From Dinoroseobacter sp042096155 (lineage in GTDB: Bacteria > Pseudomonadota > Alphaproteobacteria > Rhodobacterales > Rhodobacteraceae), in assembly GCA_042096155.1 (NCBI GenBank), contig JBELMC010000055.1:1-19517 (forward strand): a DNA stretch of 19,517 nt, given 5' to 3'. This document shows positions 6,941 through 13,228 of this stretch, in pieces (the stretch's first letter is position 1; each line of letters opens with the position of its first letter). Both the position numbers and the translations under genes were made by a program. The notes under the pieces are model-generated. The model searched no databases, had not been told where the DNA came from, and saw only the letters and a list, made by a program, of their open reading frames with translations.

Positions 6941-8248
6941 TTACTCAGACGCGGACAAATCAAAATTCTCGGTTGGGAAGTACTTGGCCAACCGGACATC
7001 AGCGGCGCGGGCATGACCTTCCATACCCTCAAGACGCGAGATACGTGCCGTTGCTTCGGCCACTGGCTTGGATCCTTCGCGGGTCGCACGCTGCCATGTG
7101 ACGATCTTCATATATTTGTGGACCGACAGCCCACCTGTGTATTTGGCCGATCGACTGGTCGGCAGCACATGGTTGGTTCCCGAGGCTTTGTCGCCGAAGG
7201 ATACGGTTGTTTCTTCACCCAAGAACAACGACCCATAACAGGTCAGATTTTCCAGCCACCAATCAAGATCGTCAGCCTGGACGGTCAAGTGCTCGGGCGC
7301 ATATTCGTCAGAGGTCGAGGCCATCTCAACCCGGTCCGCGCAGACAATCACCTCGGCATAATCACGCCACGCCGCTTCGGCGTTGGCCCGGTTCAGCTCT
7401 GGCAAGTCGGCAATCAGACCAGGGACCTGGTTCATCACCTCTTGCGCCAGGTCATGGTCATCCGTCACCAGCCAGACGGGTGAGTTATAGCCATGTTCGG
7501 CTTGGCTGACCAAATCCGTTGCCACGATGAAGGGGTCCGCAGTTTTATCGGCCAAGATCAAACTGTCCGTTGGGCCCGCGATCATATCGATGCCGACGCG
7601 CCCAAATAGAATGCGCTTGGCTTCGGCGACAAACTGGTTTCCCGGACCAACCAGGATGTCCGCCTCTGGCAGTCCGAACAGACCAAAGGTCATCGCGGCA
7701 ACCCCTTGGACGCCGCCCATGGCAAGGATCTTGTCGGCCCCGCACAGATGCGCCGCATAAACGATAGCCGGGTTGATGCCTTCGCCCGGACGCGGCGGCG
7801 AGCATGCGACGATGTGCTTACATCCTGCAACTTTTGCGGTGGTGACCGTCATTATCGCGCTTGCGATGTGGCTATACCGACCGCCCGGCACGTAACACCC
7901 CGCCGCGTTGCATGGAATCGCCTTTTGACCTGCAACCAAGCCCGACACAATCTCGAGCTCCACATCACTCATGGTGCTTTTTTGGGTCTCCGCAAAGCGG
8001 CGCACATTGTCATGGGCAAACTGGATATCCGCCTTCAATTTGTCAGATACCTTAGCACTGGCCGCTTCGATTTCCTCGGCGGTCAATATGACATTGCCGT
8101 CATATTTGTCGAACTTGGCCGCATAATCCATTGCTGCCTGGTCTCCACCTTTCTCGATATCGTCGAGTATGCCTTGTACCGTCGCACGCACGTCGCTGGC
8201 ATCGGTGGTGGCAGTTTTGGTGGCTTGCTTCAGGTATTTACGGGCCAT
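6941..8248 (-). CDS. hpsN: Sulfopropanediol 3-dehydrogenase (HisD family)
   Basis: HpsN oxidises (R)-2,3-dihydroxypropane-1-sulfonate to (R)-3-sulfolactate with two NAD+. The 435 residues are homologous to histidinol dehydrogenase. They keep the zinc and catalytic set: Gln249 and His252 (SQAEHG), Glu319-His320 (YAPEHL), Asp353 (GDKASGTNH) and His412. The AGPTDSL segment (225-231), where HisD usually has AGPSE, and the SVHKYMKIVTWQ region point to the HpsN branch. No his genes are nearby; comDE follows at once. The ATG at 8246-8248 has an AGGA ribosome site. The gene is first in its operon, and a LacI-type operator overlaps its predicted promoter. HpsO and HpsP, which interconvert DHPS enantiomers, are absent here. 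Confidence 0.9.
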   Translation of the reverse strand: MARKYLKQATKTATTDASDVRATVQGILDDIEKGGDQAAMDYAAKFDKYDGNVILTAEEIEAASAKVSDKLKADIQFAHDNVRRFAETQKSTMSDVELEIVSGLVAGQKAIPCNAAGCYVPGGRYSHIASAIMTVTTAKVAGCKHIVACSPPRPGEGINPAIVYAAHLCGADKILAMGGVQGVAAMTFGLFGLPEADILVGPGNQFVAEAKRILFGRVGIDMIAGPTDSLILADKTADPFIVATDLVSQAEHGYNSPVWLVTDDHDLAQEVMNQVPGLIADLPELNRANAEAAWRDYAEVIVCADRVEMASTSDEYAPEHLTVQADDLDWWLENLTCYGSLFLGEETTVSFGDKASGTNHVLPTSRSAKYTGGLSVHKYMKIVTWQRATREGSKPVAEATARISRLEGMEGHARAADVRLAKYFPTENFDLSASE

Positions 8249-8304
8249 GGACTGTTCCTGTTTATAAATTGGTCAAAAGGTTTGCGACTCATCGCTTTGA
8301 CGAA

Positions 8305-8333
8305 ACTGTAAGGACTTGCATGAGATTATGCAA
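8305..8333 (-). promoter_or_regulatory. Predicted hpsN operon promoter
   Basis: On the minus strand TTGCAT (8328-8333), 17 bases, then TACAGT (8305-8310) forms a sigma-70-like promoter about 60 bases before the hpsN ATG. The -35 hexamer coincides with half-sites of both palindromes described separately, so a bound LacI-family protein would block polymerase. No transcript start is visible from sequence, so this is a prediction. Confidence 0.5.
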
Positions 8334-8342
8334 GCGCTTACA
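8316..8342. promoter_or_regulatory. Overlapping LacI-family operator palindromes
   Basis: TGCAAGCGCTTACA (8329-8342) closely matches the classic LacI/GalR-family operator with its central AAGCGCTT. Directly beside it, TTGCAT-GAGATT-ATGCAA (8316-8333) is a perfect 6-base inverted repeat sharing the TGCAA half. Both lie 9 to 35 bases before the start of the divergent LacI-family gene. The pair probably mediates both autoregulation and control of hpsN. Confidence 0.75.
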
Positions 8343-8350
8343 TACACTCT

Positions 8351-9370
8351 ATGGTGTCAAATTCACAAGCCCCCACTTTGCAAGATGTGGCCCACCTTGC
8401 GCAAACCTCGACGGCAACCGTATCGCGGGCGCTCAATAGCCCAAATAAGGTGGCCAAAGAAACGCGCGACAGAATAGAAGCGGCAATTGAAGCGCTTGGT
8501 TATACGCCCAATTTCGGGGCGCGCTCCTTGGCGAAAAACCGCGTGGACACCGTGGGTGCCATTATCCCGACCTTGGCAAATGCGATGTTTGCGAGCGGTA
8601 TTCAAGCGTTTCAAGAGGTGCTCTCGGAAGCCGGTGTGACCCTTTTGATCGGCAGCTCTGCCTATGACCCGGACGCCGAATTCCGGCAAGTCCGCAATTT
8701 GGTGACACAAGGTGCGTCTGGATTGTTGTTGATCGGAGTCAGTCGGCTGGACAAAACCCGAAAGTTCCTGGAAACGCGCCGAGTCCCACATGTCTTAACC
8801 TGGTGTTATCACAATGATGACAGCGGACTCTATGTGGGGTTCGACAATCGAACAGCGGCCTATGACGCGGCAATGGCGGTTCTTGCACATAATCATCGAA
8901 AAATTGCGATGATTTCCGGAAGGTGTTCCAACAATGACAGGGCGGCACAGCGTCAGTTGGGCGTCTGCGACGCCCTGCGAACCGTCACTGACGCCGAAAT
9001 GTTGTCGATCCAAGAAGCGCCCTATCTGCTCCGAGACGGGGCGGATGCGTGCCACAAAATCCTGTCGCGCTATCCCGAAGTGACGGCCGTGATTTGTGGA
9101 AACGATGTGCTGGCTGCGGGTGCGATGATGGCGGCGCGCGATAAGGGAATCCGTGTCCCCGAAGATCTCTCAATCATCGGGTTTGATGATATCGGCGTGG
9201 CATCTGTCGTCTCGCCGCCCCTCACCACGGTCCGTGTGCCGCAATTAGATATGGGGCGCGCTGCAGCCAAAACACTGTTATCATTGATTTTTAATGACGC
9301 ACAGGTCCACAGTCAATGCTTTCCCACCAAGCTGATCATGCGGCGTTCACTTGGCCCTGCGCGCCGCTAG
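8351..9370 (+). CDS. LacI-family transcriptional regulator
   Basis: This 339-residue protein has the N-terminal LacI helix-turn-helix (TLQDVAHLAQTSTATVSRAL, about residues 9-28), the hinge YTPNFGARSLA, and a periplasmic-binding-protein-like effector domain ending in SIIGFDDIGVASVVSPPLTTVR. It is divergent from hpsN across 102 bases that hold two operator palindromes. It is therefore the likely repressor of the sulfonate operon, with DHPS, sulfolactate or another intermediate as the inducer. No ribosome binding site precedes the ATG at 8351; the message may be poorly translated or leaderless, which is common for autoregulated repressors. The gene converges on pobA with 34 bases between stops and no obvious terminator. 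Confidence 0.92.
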   Translation: MVSNSQAPTLQDVAHLAQTSTATVSRALNSPNKVAKETRDRIEAAIEALGYTPNFGARSLAKNRVDTVGAIIPTLANAMFASGIQAFQEVLSEAGVTLLIGSSAYDPDAEFRQVRNLVTQGASGLLLIGVSRLDKTRKFLETRRVPHVLTWCYHNDDSGLYVGFDNRTAAYDAAMAVLAHNHRKIAMISGRCSNNDRAAQRQLGVCDALRTVTDAEMLSIQEAPYLLRDGADACHKILSRYPEVTAVICGNDVLAAGAMMAARDKGIRVPEDLSIIGFDDIGVASVVSPPLTTVRVPQLDMGRAAAKTLLSLIFNDAQVHSQCFPTKLIMRRSLGPARR

Positions 9371-9404
9371 ACAGCGTAAGAGGAAAGCCCAGAGACCACC
9401 GATT

Positions 9405-10574
9405 TCAATAGGGAAGCCCAACGTAATTTTCAGCCATCGCGCGTTGCGCGGCAGTGTTTGAGCGCAAGAATTCAAGCTCTGCAATTTGCATCTTCTGATC
9501 AAACGCTGACTGATCGGGAAAGCGATGCATCAGCGACGAAAACCACCAAGAGAACCGTTCAGCCTTCCAGACCCGCGACAGCGCTTTGGCGGAATACCCG
9601 TCAATCCCCATTTCAGAGCCGTCTCGGTAAAATGCGCATAAGGCATGCCAAAGGTAGTGGACATCAGATGCAGCGGTGTTCAAGCCTTTGGCCCCTGTGG
9701 GCGGCACGATATGCGCGGCATCCCCACACAAGAACAATCGTCCCCACCGCATGGGTTCGGACACAAAAGAACGCAATGGGGCGATCGATTTTTCAATCGA
9801 CGGCCCAGTCACAAGCTGATCGGCCTGATCCTTTGGAATCCGACGTTTCAGTTCGTCCCAAAACGCCGCATCGGTCCAATCTTGAGGCCTGTCAGACAAC
9901 GCACATTGTATATAATAGCGGCTGAGCTGGTCATTGCGCATCGAGCACAGCGCAAACCCGCGCTGAGAATTCGCATAAATCAGCTCGTGACTCACCGGCG
10001 GCGTTTGCGACAGGATTCCAAGCCAGCCAAAGGGATAGGTTTTCTCGTATTCCTTGCGCACACCCAAAGGGATCGTTTGTCGACTGACCCCATGGAAGCC
10101 ATCACATCCCGCAACGAAATCGCAATCGATTCTGTGCGGCGCACCGGCGATACTATAGGTCAGATAGGGTGCGTCCGTGTCGGCTCCGCCGATCACAACC
10201 TGTTCGACATTGTATTCGATCGGCGCACCTGCCTGTTCCCGGGCGGCATACAGATCACGCGTCACTTCGGTTTGTCCGTAAACCATAACGGAGGTGCCGG
10301 TGTGTTCGGTGAAATCCACCCGGAACATCTCGTCACCATAAGAAATCATCGTGCCATCATGGAGAAAGCCCTCGGCATGCATCCGGTCTGCGACGCCAGC
10401 CTGCTCCATCAAGCCAACCAATCCCTGCTCAAGAACACCAGCTCGGATACGGCCCAGAACATACTCTTTGGTTTTACGCTCTAACACGATGCTGTCGATA
10501 CCTTTGACATGCAGCAATTGTGCCAACAGCAACCCCGATGGCCCACCGCCAATAATCGCAACTTGCGTCTTCAT
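9405..10574 (-). CDS. pobA: 4-Hydroxybenzoate 3-monooxygenase
   Basis: This FAD- and NADPH-dependent cytoplasmic enzyme hydroxylates 4-hydroxybenzoate to protocatechuate, feeding the beta-ketoadipate pathway. The 389 residues compare with 394 in the Pseudomonas enzyme. Visible are the FAD motif GGGPSG (9-14), CDGFHGVSR (157-165), GDAAHIVPPTGAKGLN (284-299), and residues matching the substrate tyrosines Tyr201 and Tyr385 of that enzyme (here Tyr200 and Tyr384, in ENYVGLPY). The ATG at 10572-10574 follows a GGGGG ribosome site. It appears to be a single-gene unit; no pobR-type regulator or protocatechuate genes are in the window. Its upstream region contains nested inverted repeats. Confidence 0.95.
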   Translation of the reverse strand: MKTQVAIIGGGPSGLLLAQLLHVKGIDSIVLERKTKEYVLGRIRAGVLEQGLVGLMEQAGVADRMHAEGFLHDGTMISYGDEMFRVDFTEHTGTSVMVYGQTEVTRDLYAAREQAGAPIEYNVEQVVIGGADTDAPYLTYSIAGAPHRIDCDFVAGCDGFHGVSRQTIPLGVRKEYEKTYPFGWLGILSQTPPVSHELIYANSQRGFALCSMRNDQLSRYYIQCALSDRPQDWTDAAFWDELKRRIPKDQADQLVTGPSIEKSIAPLRSFVSEPMRWGRLFLCGDAAHIVPPTGAKGLNTAASDVHYLWHALCAFYRDGSEMGIDGYSAKALSRVWKAERFSWWFSSLMHRFPDQSAFDQKMQIAELEFLRSNTAAQRAMAENYVGLPY

Positions 10575-10680
10575 TTTTGGGTCCCCCTTGGCCTACCCCC
10601 GATTTGAATATCCCGGATCCGCATGTAACATAAAAGTTCTGAGGACGCGGATCCGTTTTGGCACGGGGGCACCCAAAAAG
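10575..10680. repeat. Nested inverted repeats upstream of pobA
   Basis: The outer arms are TTTTTGGGTCCCCC (10574-10587) and GGGGGCACCCAAAAA (10665-10679), an imperfect inverted pair about 75 bases apart; the left arm is also the pobA leader. Inside lies a second pair, each arm containing the palindrome CGGATCCG (10614-10621 and 10648-10655). The inner pair could be sites for a dimeric regulator of pobA. The outer pair could equally be the trace of a short inverted duplication. No function is established. Confidence 0.45.
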
Positions 10681-10852
10681 ATCAGGATGCAGGCACTAAG
10701 CGCAGTCTACAATAGCGCCGTGAAGATCCTATCCTGGGCTTGGGGTTCGTTTGGATTTGACTGCACGGCCCTCATTCGCACCCACAGAATTTTGAACAAG
10801 AAAACCTTTTGGAAATCTGACTGTGCGCCGAGATGCCTCATTTGTGCCATAG
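10681..10852. other. Gene-free stretch before the recombinase-like frame
   Basis: Together with the inverted-repeat region and the promoter, this forms a 340-base stretch without a gene between pobA and the frame starting at 10915. No hairpin terminator, tRNA or known RNA motif was seen in 10681-10852. The reading frame that runs open across it continues antisense into pobA and has no ribosome site, so it is taken as chance. Confidence 0.5.
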
Positions 10853-10880
10853 TTGAATTTGTTACCAAATTTGGTATACT
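10853..10880 (+). promoter_or_regulatory. Promoter with an operator palindrome between its boxes
   Basis: TTGAAT (10853-10858), 16 bases, then TATACT (10875-10880) is a good sigma-70-like promoter on the plus strand, 34 bases before the ATG at 10915. The perfect 14-base palindrome TACCAAATTTGGTA (10863-10876) fills the spacer and overlaps the -10 box. A protein bound there would block transcription of the recombinase-like frame and probably of the Hint gene behind it. No regulator gene is adjacent. Confidence 0.55.
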
Positions 10881-10914
10881 TCGGCTCAATTATCCACTAG
10901 ATGTGATAAAGCTC

Positions 10915-11502
10915 ATGATCGAAATGGGATCTTTCGAACACAATAATGAGAGACATTGCCTTACTATTCAGAAAATCCATCTGAACGCAACTGGTTGCGA
11001 GATTGTCCACGTGGAAATGGTGCCCAAGACTTTCGCAGCTCATCGCGCCGAGCTGACAAAGGTGCCAGATTGTATGTGTGAAGGTGATGAGTCTGCCGCA
11101 TCGCATCTGGACCGCCTTTGGCATTGTACCGTTGATGCGCTGAACCTGTACCACAAATTGAACGCCGACCGCGCGTCGCGTGTGGGTCTTGAGACGAAAG
11201 TCACAACAACCGGAACAGCGGCACCCAGACCGACAGTGATGCGCGCATTGCGAACCGATATCGACGTCAAAGTCACCCGCGATCCCCAGTATACGGGCCT
11301 CGAAGCCGCTATGGACCAAGGCGTATATAAGGGAAGACGCAAATCCATTCCCGATGATGAAGTCCAACGATTTATGAAGCTCCACTTACCCAAAGCCGAT
11401 TTGATGCGGGATCTCGAAAGATCACGAATGACCGTCTGCGGGGCCCTGCCGGATTTGGCCGCAAGAAGACAAAGAGACGACGCAATGGCATCCGGGCTCT
11501 GA
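10915..11502 (+). pseudogene. Degenerate small serine recombinase (resolvase/invertase family)
   Basis: This 195-residue frame has no intact family signature but aligns over its length with gamma-delta-type resolvases. Residues 15-29 (CLTIQKIHLNATGCE) match the usual NLDLQIDALKAAGCE, 57-71 (GDESAASHLDRLWHC) match the EGD...LDRLGR block, and 136-178 (GVYKGRRKSI to RMTVCGAL) match the C-terminal helix-turn-helix. The catalytic Ser is Asn10, and Arg8, Arg71 and Arg125 of gamma-delta are Glu8, His70 and Val118; Arg44 and Asp66-Arg67 remain. It cannot be an active recombinase. The frame is nevertheless open, and its stop is one base before the Hint gene ATG. It may be dead, or kept as a DNA-binding protein or a translated leader. 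No clear ribosome site is visible. The start codon is uncertain. Confidence 0.6.
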
Positions 11503-11503
11503 T

Positions 11504-12949
11504 ATGGCAATTGGTCAAGCAGGGCGCATCACCCAATCTTCGCCGGTGGCAAATCAACCAATAACGGTCAATTTGGCCGAAGCGTTGACCAATCCTGTCT
11601 TCGCACTGAGCGCCACAAACACTGATGGTGAGCCGTTTGTCTTACGGATCACAGACCAGACCCTCGATACAAATGGGGATACCACTGCTTTCACATTCAT
11701 CATCGAAGAATGGGAATATCTTGATGGTGCCCATGGCACACCTGAAACGGTAAATTGGCTGGCCATTGAGGAAGGAATCCACACGCTTGCAGATGGTCGG
11801 ATTATTGAGGCTGGCACGAGTTCGATCTCAAGTACAACGCGCAATACCGGTGGTAATGTCTCGTTCGGTGCAGAGTTTACTAATCGACCTGTCGTTCTGA
11901 CATCTGTCATGTCGGAAAATGATACGACAACCGTTGACAGCGATCCGAGCAACATCACGAAAGATGGGTTTGATTTGACCCTGCAAGAAGAAGAGGAACA
12001 GGATGGGGCACACGCCGCCGAAACGATCGGCTGGATCGCTATTCAGGCCGGCGGCGACGCAACAACAGGAACTGCAAACACCCATAGGAGAGTGAATCAA
12101 AATGTTGATGTCCTCGAGCTTGGTGACACCTTTACATCTAGTGTCGTGTTGGCAGAGACGCAAACTCTTGATGGAACGGATACGGCGACGGTTGTCATCG
12201 ACAGTCAATCGAACACTCAAGTTGGCGTCTTTATTGACGAAGAACAATCATCAGATCCTGAAGTCAACCATGTCAATGAAACCGTCGGTATCGTCGCCTT
12301 CGAAGATGGGCTGATCCCATGTTTCACACGTGGAACTTGGATTGAAGTTCTCACGGGTATGCAAAATATAGAACGGCTTTCCGTAGGCGATGTTGTTCGA
12401 ACCAAAGACAATAGCTTGCAGACCATACGGTGGCTCGGAAGGCGAAAACTCGATGCTGATCAGCTCAATTTCAATCCGAAATTGCGACCTGTTCGGATCA
12501 CGGCAGGTGCGTTGGGCATGGGCCTACCGAAACGTGATCTTCTTGTTTCACGACAGCACCGAATGCTATTGAAATCAGAAATTGCACGGCAGATGTTTGG
12601 TCGGTTTGAAGTTTTACTGCCTGCGATCAAATTGACTGAACTTCCAGGAATTTTCGTGGACCAAATGATCAACAGTGTCGAATATTTCCATCTCCTCTTT
12701 GATCAACACGAAGTTATCTATGCCGAAGGGGCCCCGACAGAAAGCTTATTCACCGGCCCCGAAGCACTAAAATCAATCAGTCCGGCAGCCCGTCAAGAAA
12801 TTCGTACAATTTTCCCCGATGTCGAAAATCTAGATTACACCCCACAACCCGTCCGACTCATCCCGACCGGCAGAAGCCAAAAACAGCTGGTTTCGAAGCA
12901 TCTACAACAAAATAAGCCATGCATTAGTCCAGAAAACACGTATGCTTGA
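11504..12949 (+). CDS. Repeat protein with C-terminal Hint (Hedgehog/intein) domain
   Basis: Residues about 29-91, 125-183 and 209-269 are three related beta-rich modules sharing EE....DG.H..ET(V/I).W(L/I)AI, the third degenerate. A Hint_2-type domain follows from Cys273 (CFTRGTWIEV), with LSVGDVVRT, the family block LLVSRQHRMLL holding His352, and FHLLFDQHEVIYAEGAPTES. Hint domains in Hedgehog proteins and inteins use the first Cys for self-cleavage, so release of the repeat part at Cys273 is possible but not shown. There is no classical signal peptide; export by a non-Sec route is a guess. The ATG at 11504 lacks a ribosome site and is one base after the preceding frame, suggesting coupling. 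Such proteins are common in Rhodobacterales and their role is unknown. Base composition is more AT-rich than flanking genes. Confidence 0.85.
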   Translation: MAIGQAGRITQSSPVANQPITVNLAEALTNPVFALSATNTDGEPFVLRITDQTLDTNGDTTAFTFIIEEWEYLDGAHGTPETVNWLAIEEGIHTLADGRIIEAGTSSISSTTRNTGGNVSFGAEFTNRPVVLTSVMSENDTTTVDSDPSNITKDGFDLTLQEEEEQDGAHAAETIGWIAIQAGGDATTGTANTHRRVNQNVDVLELGDTFTSSVVLAETQTLDGTDTATVVIDSQSNTQVGVFIDEEQSSDPEVNHVNETVGIVAFEDGLIPCFTRGTWIEVLTGMQNIERLSVGDVVRTKDNSLQTIRWLGRRKLDADQLNFNPKLRPVRITAGALGMGLPKRDLLVSRQHRMLLKSEIARQMFGRFEVLLPAIKLTELPGIFVDQMINSVEYFHLLFDQHEVIYAEGAPTESLFTGPEALKSISPAARQEIRTIFPDVENLDYTPQPVRLIPTGRSQKQLVSKHLQQNKPCISPENTYA

Positions 12950-13228
12950 AGCTGGTCTAAATTTTTGGTGAATTTTTGCCCGCTGAGGCGCTGCCACTTT
13001 TTTGTAGGCAGGGGCGATCACGTCTTTTCGGACCTTCTTGCAATTTGTCGAACTTGTATTGGTTTCGCGTTTCACACGGCATGTCGGTGATCCAGGCCCG
13101 CGCCATAAACGGAATCCTGCATCTGTTGATCCAACACGGACCAAAGCCGCCGGATGTTTCCGACAGCCATGCAAGCCCGGTTGGCGGGTCGCGACCAAGG
13201 CACCGAATAACGCTTAAGAGGGCCATGA
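12950..13228. other. 279-base gap, no gene recognised
   Basis: This lies between the stop codons of the convergent Hint and hemY genes. Frames on both strands are open for up to 98 codons but overlap each other, contain no motif I recognise and lack ribosome sites. One begins 2 bases after the hemY stop, on the same strand. Runs of T at 12961-12988 and 12999-13006 are not paired with a convincing stem. It could be decayed DNA left by the same event that brought in the Hint region. Confidence 0.4.

Noticed and set aside
6941..8248. Histidine biosynthesis hisD
   Set aside because: The HisD fold is clear, but AGPTDS replaces the usual AGPSE, no his genes are near, and the operon partners are comDE; HpsN fits better.
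10351..10914. In-frame upstream extension of the recombinase-like frame
   Set aside because: It runs antisense through pobA and across the promoter, has no ribosome site, and the resolvase similarity begins only after 10915.
12320..12790. Intein inside a host protein
   Set aside because: The Hint domain is C-terminal, no C-extein follows, and the motif set fits the bacterial Hint_2 group, not a splicing intein.
12999..13026. Terminator between the Hint gene and hemY (CTGCC...GGCAG around a T run)
   Set aside because: The stem is only 5 base pairs with an 11-base loop containing the T run, so it does not have terminator architecture.
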